DNA of 64,000 nucleotides. It comes from Annulohypoxylon bovei var. microspora (taxonomy: Eukaryota; Ascomycota; Sordariomycetes; Xylariales; Hypoxylaceae). The translations under genes were made by a program, and so were the position numbers. The notes under the pieces were generated by a model that did not search any database, was not told the DNA's origin, and was given only the letters and a program-made list of their open reading frames with translations. The DNA lies in the NCBI GenBank assembly GCA_022836615.1, contig MU405229.1, positions 301,114 through 365,113 on the forward strand. Reading direction: 5' to 3'. Of the stretch, positions 23,025 to 34,171 are shown piece by piece. Within the stretch, counting starts at the first letter, position 1, and every line of letters begins with the position of its first letter.

Positions 23025-24135
23025 ATGAAGATTCGGTACAGGGCCCCTTCGGGCGGAGGCACTCTTGAGCTCAACGATGACGCCATTGTGAACCAACTTC
23101 TCGAGGCTCTCAAATCCAGTACCGGGTTGGACAACTTCACGGTCAAGTATGGCTGGCCACCGAAGGCACTTGGTACTGACGAGAACCAAGTCTCTCTACA
23201 ATCGTTGGGCCTTCACCGCGAGAACCTCACCATCGTACCTGCAGAGACAGCCTCCGCCGCAGCCGAGGAACCCCGACCTACCCAACCTATCACTGCCGCC
23301 CCTGCTGCCCCTGCCGCCCCTAATGCTTTCCCTGGCCAGGGGTCGTCCGAGGGCAAAGGCCAAGGCATCAAGGACCAGCAGATCAGTGTCTTCATGCCCG
23401 AGACAAATTCCACCCTAGGTACGCAGCCCAATCTGTTCAACTATCTGCGCATTTTAGTAGAACTGCCTAAACTGACGTCGTGTGCTTATCTTACCCTCAG
23501 TCCTCCGAGTCATGCCCGACGACAACAGCTGCCTCTTCACAGCCGTCGGCGGCGCATTACGCGGTCTCCGTTCGGGCCCCGACGAGTTCTTCAGCGCACA
23601 ATCGCTGCGCCGCCTCGTGGTCGACCACATCCGCGCGAACCCAGAAAAGTACAACGCGGTGATCCTCGGCAAGAGCCCGGCAGCGTACTGCGCGAACATG
23701 CTGCGGCCGGACGTGTGGGGCGGCGACATCGAGCTGTCCGCGATCTCGGAGGTGTTCGCGCTCGAGATCTCCGTCGTCGACGTCAAGACCGGCAACCTGT
23801 ACGGCATCGGCGAGGGGAACGATTACGACATGCGCTGCGTTCTCGTATACTCTAACGTCCACTACGACCGCGTCGCCGAGATTTTCGTCGAGGGCCAGGA
23901 GGTCATGGAGTTCGACGTCACGCGCTGGGCCGTGGACGGCAGCGAGCATGTCATCGAGCACACCCGCGAGATGTGTAGGAAGCTTAAGGAGGAACACCAC
24001 TACTACACCGACACCTCCGATTTCGTTATTATGTGCAACGAGTGCAGATGGATCGGCCAGGGCCAGAAAGCGCTTGCCGAACACGCGATGCAGACGGGCC
24101 ATTCTGATATCAGCGAGATCAAGGACAACTCATAG
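23025..24135 (+). CDS. OTU1: Ubiquitin thioesterase OTU1 (YOD1-like)
   Basis: A deubiquitinase that works with the Cdc48/p97 ATPase in ER-associated degradation and related pathways. The exons are 23025-23418 and 23501-24135, with a GTACGC...CTCAG intron, giving 342 aa. The N-terminus is a ubiquitin-like (UBX-like) fold (MKIRYRAPSGGGTLEL), followed by an Ala/Pro linker. The OTU catalytic motif MPDDNSCLF places Asp139 and Cys142, with His252 in SNVHYDR. A C-terminal C2H2 zinc finger has Cys310, Cys313, His326 and His332 (CNECRW...HAMQTGH). All expected catalytic residues are present and the length is close to relatives. The second exon is markedly GC-rich compared with its surroundings. The 8-bp minisatellite lies just upstream. 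Confidence 0.95.
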
Positions 24136-24946
24136 CTAGTCTGGCGCACTCATCCTCTAGACCTATCCTGGTCACATACACACTTCCTGGATGCGGTTGG
24201 TGCCGCATTGCAAGGCCGCGTATCTTGCATGCGCCCATGTTCGTCACGATAGCCGGCGAGACAACGTGCGCGGTAGCAGAGACAGATACCCCTATGCGAG
24301 AGGAAAAGTAAGAGGCATTTCTTCATGCATGTCATATCCTCTTGGGGGAAGCCTAATGGCTATTTGTATGTACATATTAGTCCACGCTCCGCAATTAATA
24401 ATAGGGATGGATCTATTCCTCCATCCTGCGATACCAATACCAAGTATTTACTCCAGACGTAGTCTATGCCGTAGAACATGCAATGTACTAGTACTATACC
24501 ATTAATAAAATCTATCGCGACGTGGCGATGGCTACTCAATATCATGTATCATCCCACGGGAAACCGAAGCCCTGGACGGAGGCTTCTTCGTTCCTTTGGA
24601 GCATAGACTACGCCTATGTGTGTGCAAGCTTATTATTATATTCTACACGTCGTTATGTTCTATTCTACGTAGAGAGGAGTGGCTTTCCCGATACAGTACC
24701 AACAAGAATTACCAACATGAATACCATTAGGTTAGTCGATTAGAACTAGAAGACAAAATGCTGCCTTCTAAGATGAGATATCCTCCTGTCCATTTCCAAC
24801 ACGAACAAACAGGAAAACTGTTAACAATGGTGGTGATTTCGCCGTATCCCTAACTCCGGCCCCCTTTCCATGCAATAGACCATGCCAACCCATATCATTA
24901 AACCCCCAAGTGTTATCGTACAAATTTCATGCTACTTAAGCTATCG
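24136..24946. other. Convergent 3' intergenic region, OTU1 / INP1
   Basis: This is 810 bp between two convergent genes, presumably 3' UTRs. No RNA gene, repeat or supported ORF. Confidence 0.5.
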
Positions 24947-27122
24947 TTAATCAACTTCCCAGCTACGATTATCTCTGGTTTTAGCAGAATCGCGCCGGCT
25001 GCTGTTGGACGTCTGCGGTATGCTACTGCTGCTACTCTGCTTGCTCTTGGCCATGGCATAATCTTCATAATCTTCGTCATCGCTCCAGTCGCTGAACTCG
25101 CCATCAGAATAATCCCACTGGACCGGGATTCTCTCACCGCCTTCACCAAAGCCGAAAACTAGGCCGCGCCACTCGCCCGAAGCAATCTTAGCAGCAACCT
25201 TCAGCATTAGGTTTACGAGGTGGGTTGGCGGTGCCAGCAGCATTTCTACAGTCTTCTGTATGATGGCACTTGGGAGTTTACGGACGATATCCATGCGACT
25301 GCGAGAAGCCTGCCTCTGAGGCGGCGAGAAGAAGTTAACAGCGGAGGGCAGCGGCGAGAGAGCCGGTCGGCTAAAAGACAAACTATTAAGTCGTGGACGC
25401 GGCCGTAGCTGAATTTCCTGTGTTTCTTCTAAAGCGGTTGTATGCGATGCCTTCGAGGACCCATCAACAGATATTAGGTTCGTATGCTTGTCGTCACTTT
25501 CCGTAGGAATGCGCGGCAAAGGGGAGGCTATCTCTTCCGTATGGTCGGCAAGCCCTGCGGAGCTCGGGACGAACGTCCTATCTGTATCCGGCGTGCGCAT
25601 AAACATCCGGTTATCTTTTCCCTGTGATGACGGACGAGGGACGACGATATTCTCATGGGGGTGAGGAAATTGGGACCTGGACGGTGTGACCGGGCGTGAC
25701 GACGGAGGCGACGGAGGTAGTGGAGCGATTGGCGAATTCCAGGACTGTATACTATGAAATGAGTCTGTAGACCCAACAGGGGAGCTCTCGTCCGATGCTT
25801 GGCGTTGTGGAGGGGGTGGCGGCGGACGGGACTCAGTCGCGTTTGGCACCTGCGTCGATTTCGAAGGGGGCGCGGTCACTACAGATAACTGCCGGGGAGC
25901 AGTAAAGGCGCGACCAGCTAACATCCGACTCATTCGCTTCCTGGTAAGATTCGTAGGAGCTACGCGACCGGATCCTTCGAAGGAAGAAGGCTCATCGATC
26001 GCTTCTTCCTCTTCTTTACTAGAGTCAAGAATCACCTCTTCCTTGCCTATACCCACATCATCTGGGAACTCTTCCGCGATACGTTGCGGTTTCGGCGTAG
26101 CAACGACGTTCGAGGCCGTACGTAAATCCTTGAAAGTGTCGGCGGACGCCGCATCGGCTTTCCGCCACTCGCTCAAGTTATTATAATAGCGAGCGCTAGA
26201 GTCTTTTCCTTCCAAAGGTTCTGGCTCTTCGGGATTCTCGCTCTGCCATCTCTTGAATCGTGATTCATCTAGTTCGTTGATGGACCCTACGTCGACCCTG
26301 AAAGAGGCAATTTGGTCGGCCAAAAGATTGGCTCGTTGGTCACCACCGAAGCCTTTAGGCGATGGCGACACTATAGGTAAAAATGGATCTGATATTAAGT
26401 TCTTGCCGTCGGGTGTCCAAGCTTTCTTTTTGACCTCTAGCTCCTCTGGTAGCTCTACCGTGAAGTTCCTCTGAAAAGGACAAGCCGTCTTCTCAAATAG
26501 TAAAGTCTTATCAAGGATATCTCTTAGGAGTAAAGCGCGGTCTAGGTCATCAGGGTCGGAGACCGGGAGCTCGAGTCTCCAGTACTGGGGCCGCCGTATC
26601 TGTAGGACAAATCTACTGTTCTCCTCATCGATACACCAGCACTGACTTTTTGGTAAGATAGGTTGTAGGGCCGAGCCGCAGCTAAGAAAAGCGACGGACC
26701 CTGGTGCGCGGTAAATACGGAACGGGCCTTTAAAAAAAGATTTAGGTTAGTCCGAGGTTAAACAGAAGGTTTCTTAGATCGAACAAGATTAACGTACCAA
26801 CAGCAATCGTCCTCTCAAGACGCGATGAGGCTGGCAAGGTACCCGGTGTATCCACGTCGGTGGAGGATTTTCGCGGGCCAAAAGAGGCACGCTGGGTGGA
26901 CGTAAAAGCGATGATTTTGATGCAAGGGTGGCTATAAAGAGTCTCGACTAGGTCTTCGGAGCGCGACGACGTCGTAGATGAAGGTAAAGTTGAACTCGTT
27001 GCGGGAGGCGGACCTTCGATAGGTGCTGTTACGACCCGACGAGGCCGTGACATGTCTGGCCTGCCGGATAGTAGCTTAGGATTGCCATCAGCCATGGCTG
27101 GCGCATTCCCGATTAGAAGCAA
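24947..27122 (-). CDS. INP1: Inheritance of peroxisomes protein 1 (Inp1)
   Basis: The exons are 27122-26798 and 26727-24947 on the minus strand (701 aa; 692 aa if the second ATG, MADGNP, is used). The conserved domain lies in the first about 230 residues. It begins at LVETLYSHPCIKIIAFTS and continues through GTLILFDL (near the end of exon 1) into FRIYRAPGSVAFLSCGSALQ, SQCWCIDEENSRFVLQIRR and YWRLELP. This is the Inp1 pattern as I know it. In yeast Inp1 is a peripheral peroxisomal protein that tethers peroxisomes to the cell cortex through Pex3. The rest is Pro/Ser-rich and disordered, with a short conserved region near the C-terminus (LPSAIIQKTVEMLLAPPTHLV) that looks amphipathic. The tail is acidic (DYSDGEFSDWSDDEDYEDY). 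Confidence 0.85.
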
Positions 27123-28490
27123 CCCGTTTTCTCGTCTGATGGAACTAAACTCCCGGGAAGGGTTGGCTTGCTAAAGACGTCTAGATCATGGTGGAAGGTC
27201 GCGAGGGTCGCGAGATGATAAAAGACGGTGTACTAGTAAAGAGAGTATAGATAAGATGAATATTCGACAAGTCTTCCTAGAAAAAAGATAGTTTGAACAA
27301 GTAGTTATTCGAAGTTCGTTAAACCAACTCTGAATGTCTCATATGCTTAAGGAGGAAAGGTAATACAAAGGGTAGAACGGTTAGCTATAAACGAGACTAA
27401 GGTATGTCAGAGCTGCATTCGGGGAACTAGGATTGACGAAGGTGCGAATGCACGAAAGGGATCTTGCCTAGGAAACCACATAAACTTACTGAACCTACTG
27501 GATCTATCCCTGGGGGAGCGCCACAAATATAACGGCATGTGCCGGTTAGAGGCTGGTGTAGTGGGGTAATTACTTGGTGTACAAGTAGCCAAGCAACCCA
27601 AGCTCTTTCCGAGTTCCCCACCTAGGTAAACCTAATTGATCCAGGAGATAAATGATTGGTTGACATTTCTATATTACGTAGCAGCATCCATGGATTGAAT
27701 TCATCCCATTAAGTACCTAAATACTTACGCAGATAATGATAGTCTCAACTTATTCAACTCACAAATAACTATCTACATATATCTTACAGCTCTCAACATA
27801 TGTACTAGGTATGTCAACGTTGATTTACTTCGCGCATCTTTAACCCCCCACCCCCCCTCGACGATATCGCAATGAGCCGTCGTTCTCTTTCAATGCGCTT
27901 TACACAGTATCGTGTATGCACTAGGCATGCACCTCTGTATGTACAGTATGTGACGATCGGTGTTTAGCGCTATCTTTCTGTCCTGCGGCGCGATATTCCT
28001 CATCCGGATTGGTTGACGGAATCGAAATCTGCGACATAGACCGCATTCCCCTAGGTGGGGAATGCATGACCATGATACCTCCTAGCATATGATCCCTATA
28101 CCATTTTACTCGATAATCATACCATCAACCTACGGCCGTGTTGAAGTGGTCAGAGTAACGAGGTATACCCAGGCAGTCATTACGCCAATGAAACAACCCT
28201 CTCCCCTATATTCTCCCCTATCTGATTCTCTAGCGTGAGCTTGATAGCATGGAAATAGTTGGACGATTTGCCAGGAGTCAACCTAACAGGACTTCTAGAC
28301 AATTCCCTCGTTGTGGTGGGTGAAAGTCAATACGACATGAATTAGAATAATATTATAATAAGCATTCCCGAGTGGTAAGTGCTACCTCATGATAGTTTAA
28401 CGGCACCTTACGTGGCTTCAAATCGTTATTTTCTATAAAGCTTGGAATAGCAAAGTAACGATTGTAGAGGGCTGAACAAACTCGATATGT
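27123..28490. other. Intergenic, INP1 promoter / formamidase 3' flank
   Basis: This is 1.4 kb with no supported gene. It holds a perfect short inverted repeat at 28043-28065 and a C-rich stretch at about 27844-27858. The ORF-like frames at 27407-27621 are overlapping and have no family resemblance. Confidence 0.5.
28043..28065. repeat. Perfect short inverted repeat
   Basis: GCATTCCCC and GGGGAATGC form a 9-bp perfect stem around a 5-base loop (TAGGT). It lies downstream of the formamidase gene and could be a palindromic protein site or a hairpin. Confidence 0.7.
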
Positions 28491-30142
28491 TCAAGATCCT
28501 GATACAGCATCTTTCACCCTCTCAACTACGGACGCCTTGTACGTCAAGCCTCCGCCGAAGCTATGCTCGCTGTTCTTACCTCCAGCTGTGACTTCGCCTT
28601 TAGCAACGCCAGTTTCGAAAGCACAGCTTCCCATGTCTAACGCTTTCGCTGGCCCGGATGGCAAGATGTCAAAATCAAAGATATCAGCAGGCAAACCGAG
28701 AGTCGTGCACGCATTCGGTATGTCAACGATACCTGCCACGTGCCCCTGAATAGGTGCCGACGACAATAGGAGGTATATCTGGTAGTCGTTGTATCCGAAG
28801 CGGCGAAGATACTCGATGCATCCTTTTCCCGTTAGCCAGTTAACCTTGGTGGTGCTTAGGGTTTGCTAAGATTATCGTGGCACTTACGCAAAGTAGTCTG
28901 TCTGTAAGCGACTGCCACGTCCATATAATGCTGCTTTCCATGCTCGTCCACGGAGAAACCTTCGAAATAGATGCAGCGACCCGGGCCGAATTGGGGCTCG
29001 ACAGGTCCGGGTAGGTAAATAGGCGATTTGAGACCTAAATCTGCCACCCCGTTCTTCATCACCTTGAAGTTAATCGTGATGATACCCGCCATCTCTATTG
29101 CGCCGCAAAAACTAATTTCCCCGTCACCTTCTGTTTTGGATTAGTGCTCATCGTTTGTCCCGAAAGGTAGGATAGAAAAGGAGAAGGGGGCTCACGCGAG
29201 AAGTGTAGATCTCCAACGCTAAACTTAGCACCCGGGACGTGAACTGGTAGGTAAACTTTCGAGCCTCTGCTCAGATTCTTGATATCGCAATTTCCTCCAT
29301 GCTCTGGACGGCCAGGAACGGTCCGGGCCCCTTCTAGGCCAATCTTCTCTTTCAGCGCCGCGTCGGCTGCGCCGGCGTGGATGCCTTTCGACTCCGGCGG
29401 TAGAGCAACTTGTCTATCGAGCTTGTTGGCCGAAATCAGCTCGGCTTCGCGCTTGTTCCAAGTCGCCAGAACCTCGGTCGATGGCGCACATCCCAGGATG
29501 CCCGGGTGGATTAGGCCTGCAAATTTGACGTGCGGGATGTGTCGTGAAGTAGCAAAGATGCCCTCGAAGTCCCAAATGGCCTTCGCGGCAGACGGGTAGA
29601 TCTCGTCGAGGAATCCTCCGCCGTTGTCTTTATTGAACACACCCGTGAACCCCCAGGGTTGGTCTTGGAACGGCTGAACGTCCATTATTTCAACCAAGAG
29701 GATATCACCTGGCTGGGCGCCTTCGATCTCGAAAGGGCCCGTGAGGTAATGGATCCTAGTTAGATCAACATTGCGCATGTCGTCTGCGCTATCATTGTTC
29801 CCTATTTGGCCCCCGGTCCTACGGATACTATTAGATTTTATCAGAGATATGTCTGGCAGGGTATATGAACTTGCCAATCTAGACATTCAATCTTGACCGT
29901 CTCGCCATCCTTGATGGTCCCAGCAAACGGAACTATGACTGCATTAGTATATAATTCTATCTCCTTTAAATAATCGGGTATGCCTCAGGTCCATACTGTC
30001 GGGATGCCATCGATTCTACGATTTGTTAGTTTGCGGAATGACTTGTAATCTCACTGGTATAGCCTACATGAATATTTAGCTGCTCAAATGCCGGCTTGTC
30101 GAAGCTTACTTTCCCAACAGTACGAATCTCGGTTTTGCCCAT
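28491..30142 (-). CDS. fmdS: Formamidase (acetamidase/formamidase family)
   Basis: Hydrolyses formamide to formate and ammonia, a cytosolic route for using amides as nitrogen source. The exons are 30142-30068, 30015-29997, 29932-29875, 29818-29196, 29130-28888 and 28822-28491, giving 449 aa. Family motifs join across introns: NRWHPD-IPFAGTIKDGETVKIECLDW-TGGQIGNNDSADD, FEIEGAQPGDILLVEI, GGNCDIKNL, LHFSQGDGEISFCGAIEM and GHVAGIVDIPNACTTLGLP. Exon 2 is only 19 nt. The third intron uses a GC donor (TTG|GCAAGT) and has a CTAAT branch-like site; reading through would break the domain. The last intron is placed so that TTLR joins CIEYLRRFGYNDYQ. Two GATAAG sites lie upstream, in keeping with nitrogen control of such genes in Aspergillus. 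The symbol follows the Aspergillus fmdS gene. Confidence 0.9.
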
Positions 30143-30880
30143 TATATAGAACTTAAGAGATATTTTTGGTTAATTTTGATAGATCAGGTTAGCATCAATA
30201 TCGCCCAGTTGAAGGGGATGTATGTGTGTTCAATTTGTTATTTATAGCCAAGATAGACAGTGTTGTTTCAGTAAGGCTCTCTATTATCGAGATTTATATA
30301 GTTAGTTATAGGTTGGTAATTATATATACCTCCTATATCGAGGGTAGTTGCTCGAATACCCCGCATCGTAAGAGCGGAGAGGCGCCAATCGCAGTCGCCT
30401 TAGACATCGTGATATCTCGAACGCCTACATAGTAGCCTGCACCATGTCCGAGACGTCGGGTACATGCGAGTTAGAAACCTGCATATATTCTGTTCTTAGT
30501 TATACATAGCGTGTGCTGGCATGCCAATCAACTGTCCTCACCCCCACACGGGAATTCTTCTCCTTATCATAACTATTGACACCGAGGAAATGGAGCTGTG
30601 GCATAATACATAAGATGCATCAAGCTGATAAGGAGGGTCCCAACTCAGGATCAAAGACAGGGAGTGGCCTATCTCGGCAACTCGGTATTCTCATGACCTA
30701 CCCACTTAAGATATAAAGTGTTGAGATAACGATGGGCATCGGAGGGTACTGTATACTAATTCTAATTGCTAGTACTTGAATGATAAATAGACCCGATCCT
30801 ACAACTAGTTGAGCTCGGCCAAAAGGCAGATGACCCTCGCGATCGAGGCTTCAATGCCCTAGACCAACAACCATATCACG
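30143..30880. promoter_or_regulatory. Formamidase upstream region with GATA sites
   Basis: This is 740 bp between the formamidase start codon and the UsgS-like stop codon. It contains CTTATC at 30563-30568 (GATAAG on the gene strand) and TGATAAG at 30626-30632, about 425 and 490 bp upstream of the start codon. GATA factors such as AreA/Nit2 bind such sites in nitrogen-regulated genes. The link to this gene is inferred from position. Confidence 0.45.
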
Positions 30881-32257
30881 TCATAGGTCTTTCCTAGCTC
30901 CTTGGTTTATCGCTTCATCATACGATGGAGGTTGATTACTACGGCTGGCGTCCAAATTCGCCAGCGGGAGGTTCAGGAACTCATGCTTGTTCCTCCAGAC
31001 TTGTTGGCTTGCCGCGAACTGTTCCACCTCGTAACGGGATGCCTTCGGCGACGGAGGGGGGTCCGTGATCTTCGTGATGAGGTATGCAGTCGACGCTTCG
31101 GCAATGCCATATATGAGCACACCAAGTAACGGAACCCGTAGAAGTGTGTAAAAACCGATCCCAAACCCAAAAAGGAGTCCTTCTCGGCTACGGAACCATT
31201 TCTTCTTCTGGTCCTTAGAAAATTGGATACGGGCGAAGTAGGGCTCGAGCAATTCCCGCATCAGGCTGCGAGATGCGAAATATGTCTGGAGAAATATGAC
31301 CAAGTATCGCTTCGGCAGGAATATTCCGGTGCCGAATATGACGGCGGCCGGGCCTAAGCCAACCGCCTTGTTGAAGGTGTAGAAACTAGCTGCCGGAAGT
31401 ACGAAGCGACCGATGTACGGAACATATGATAGGGCGAATACGGCCAAGGAGATCAAGGCCTTTCGGGTGAATCGCCACATAAACATCGTACCAGCCTCAG
31501 CAGTGCTTGTGGAGTGCGTACTTCCATCCCTTTTCTGATACCCGCTAAGATTTGGGTAGTACATATCCCGAAGTGTATCAGGGTTCTCGTTTTTATGCTT
31601 CTGGACATAAGTCATATCGACCCATCGCACCGAATCCATGAACCTGCCGGTTATACGTCAATGGTTATGGAACAGGTTGTTACAGGTTGTCATGGGATCA
31701 TGGTAGACGTACAGGTTGTCCAGTGTGGGTGTGATATATCTCATAAGAGTCATCAAGAATAGCGGGATTTGGAGGACATGGTTGGCAACCAAGTCCAGGC
31801 CATTTACCAGGGTATCGTCCCAAGTGGTCTTGTCAAGATCAAATATCAAAGACAAGATACCCAGAAGAACTTTGATTCCAATAATCTAATCCTATTGTGA
31901 GTTGGTCCGACTAAATTATAGTCTTAGGTTTCTTACAGGGAGGGCAATGGCTATACGGATAGCAATGCCGGCACCAACGGCTATGGCGGCTTGCTTGTAA
32001 TGGTCATTTGTGAATATGGCAGGATTCTGCAAGGCTCGATGAGCTAAAAAGGAAAGGGATGATTAATTAATCACCATCGCCAAGATATATCAAGTCTTCA
32101 AGGTTGTGTTTAGGTACGGGGATATAGACATACCACCGACGAGGGTCAACTGAATGCCACGTATGACGGCATTTAGGTCGAAATTCGAAATGTCGAAAGC
32201 CTTTTTAAGTTTTGCCTTATCGAGCTCATCTAGTTGAGGCATCTTATGTTCGGACAT
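30881..32257 (-). CDS. UsgS-like transmembrane protein
   Basis: The exons are 32257-32134, 32043-31937, 31885-31713 and 31643-30881, giving 388 aa. The joined N-terminal part reads FDLNAVIRGIQLTLVGAHRALQNPAIF-TNDHYKQAA, then hydrophobic segments IAVGAGIAIRIAIALP, IIGIKVLLGILSLIF and IPLFLMTLMRYITP. More follow in the last exon (LISLAVFALSYVPYIGRF, LPAASFYTF, GLLFGFGIGFYTLLRVPLLGVLIYGI). I recognise this as the fungal membrane protein annotated UsgS in Aspergillus, whose biochemical role is not established. The C-terminal tail contains PPSYDEA, a PPxY motif that could bind WW-domain ubiquitin ligases. An upstream ATG at 32347 is in frame, but the sequence between the two is not conserved-looking. 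Confidence 0.8.
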
Positions 32258-33010
32258 ACTAGCTGTTGAACTCACGAGTACGAGAAGTATTACTGGATAA
32301 CTTCTAGGTAGTTGTTTTTCTGTCCTTACAGAAAGTACAGTTAACAATAGTAAGATTTGGGTACCTAGCTATTACATGTAACTAACGAATTGATGTACGA
32401 TGACGACATGCTTATCAGCCAATCGTTCTTATCGATAAGATATTATCCATATTTTATCGCTGGGATCCTTTGTCGCCGCTCAGCCACGCCTGATCGAAGT
32501 CTATCTCTCTTAATTTCTTCATCTTAGCCAACACAACGGATACGCCGTAATACGCCGTACAACTGTACTGCCCCCAACATGCAGACACGGTGAAAGTCCT
32601 AACAACAAAGATGATTGCAACGCTACATCATACCTGTAGGGTAATTGTACCGAGTCAGGGCCAATTAGCCAACTCTACTTAGCCTTCCAACATCTAGGAT
32701 GGCTATGTATTATTAGGAAAATTTTATACTCTAACTATGCCTCATAGTATACGCCGTACTTACCTAGTAGTCATCCAATGCGATTGGTTGAATTCCGTTC
32801 CTACCTATGGCATAGTCACTTACTTGGACAACCAAGAATAGTTGCTACTACGTTCAATATAAAAAGTATCGTATATCAAAGCCATGGCACTTCTCGAGGT
32901 AGATCAATTCCAAGAATACAAACATAAGAAAATTAATAGAAACGAAGACGGTTGACTCATTACATCCCCTCATACTTTTCCAAGCATCATCAAGCCTTCA
33001 TTGAATCAAC
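32258..33010. promoter_or_regulatory. Divergent promoter region, UsgS-like / RTA1-like
   Basis: This is 750 bp between divergent genes. No coding region or repeat is evident. The promoter role is inferred from orientation only. Confidence 0.45.
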
Positions 33011-34140
33011 ATGGAGAACGGGAAAGCCGTCGAAGGTAGTATCTGGTTCTACGCCCCAAATAAGGGAGCATCAATATTCTTTATAGTCGCCTTTGCGGTT
33101 ACTGGTGGCATTCATTTCTGGCAGGCAATGTAGGTATTTCCGAACATATCATACCGATAACTTAGCTCTAACTATGTGGTCCAGGCATTATAAGAGCTGG
33201 AGGCTCACTGGCTTATATGTCTTTTGCTCTCTCCTGTTTGTGGCGGGCTTTATTGCCAGAACACTTGGGGCATTCAATTATGCGAGACTTATATACTATG
33301 TCGTCAGCACCTGTCTCATTTATGCCGCCCCGTAAGTCGACTCGCTTGATGATTCCCTGAGGCTAAGGGGTTACTGACCAAGTTATTAGTCCCTTGTATG
33401 AGCTTTGCAACTACTACGTCCTCGGCCGCATACTATACTTCGTCCCGTACCATTCCCCGATCCACCCAGGGCGGGTATTGACAACCTTCGCCGCTATTTC
33501 CACCATTATCGAGACGCTGAGTGGTATAGGGGCGGCCTATCAATCTATTCGGACTCTGCCGGTAGACTTGCAACAGATGGGCCAGACGCTGCTCAAGGCC
33601 GCGTTGCTATTGCAACTAGTCGTCGTATGCCTTTTTCTCGCTCTCGCCGTAACTTTTCACATGAGATGCCTGCGGAACGGGATCAATCATGTCAAGGTCA
33701 ACCAAGCACTCCTCACTCTTTACATCAGCAGCGCAATCATTATGGCTAGATGCATTTACCGAACGGTCGAGTTCTTCGATATCAGTAGTGTGAACTTTTC
33801 GTCGCCCGACACCGATTTCTCGACGCTAAGCCCTATCATCCGCTATGAGTGGTTCTTCTATGTGTTCGAGGCGACGCTCATGCTCTGCAATAGCGTTCTT
33901 CTGAACGTCCGCCACCCGCGTCGCTGGCTGCCTAAGTCCACAAAGGTTTACCTCGCTAGGGATGGCGTAACGGAGATTAGCGGACCGGGGTATAAGCAAG
34001 AGAGAAACTTTCTCGTCACGCTTTTCGACCCGTTCGACGTGTACGGTATGATCAAGGGAAAGGACCAAAAGACACGCTTCTGGGATGATAATGATAGCGC
34101 TGGAAAAGTCGAACTCAGTCCAATGCGAACCGCGGCATGA
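33011..34140 (+). CDS. RTA1-like 7-TM lipid-translocating family protein
   Basis: The exons are 33011-33129, 33185-33331 and 33390-34140, with GT-AG introns, encoding 338 aa. The hydrophobic segments fit the seven-helix RTA1 fold: SIFFIVAFAVTGGIHF, TGLYVFCSLLFVAGFIAR, VVSTCLIYAAPPLYEL, VLTTFAAISTIIETLSGIGA, LLLQLVVVCLFLALAVTFH, LTLYISSAIIMARCIYRTVE and YVFEATLMLCNSVLL. The motifs ARCIYRTVEF and the ending LNVRHPRRWLP are typical. Family members in yeast (Rta1, Rsb1) affect resistance to sterol inhibitors or export of sphingoid bases. Specific substrates cannot be read from sequence. LCB1, which feeds sphingoid-base synthesis, is also in this window but 30 kb away, so no link should be drawn. 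Confidence 0.9.
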
Positions 34141-34141
34141 G

Positions 34142-34171
34142 ACTAGACTAGACTAGACTAGACTAGACTAG
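34142..34171. repeat. (GACTA)6 pentanucleotide repeat
   Basis: Six perfect GACTA units begin within two bases of the RTA1-like stop codon, so they are in its 3' UTR. Confidence 0.85.

Noticed and set aside
23557..24102. 181-codon minus-strand ORF
   Set aside because: Antisense of the GC-rich OTU1 second exon, where GC bias opens all frames.
28355..28440. tRNA-like string (CGAGTGGTAAG ... GGCTTCAAATC)
   Set aside because: Box-like words are present, but no acceptor or anticodon stems can be formed.
24947..34140. A biosynthetic gene cluster around formamidase, the UsgS-like and RTA1-like genes
   Set aside because: No core synthase, P450 or cluster regulator is present; the genes have unrelated known or likely roles.
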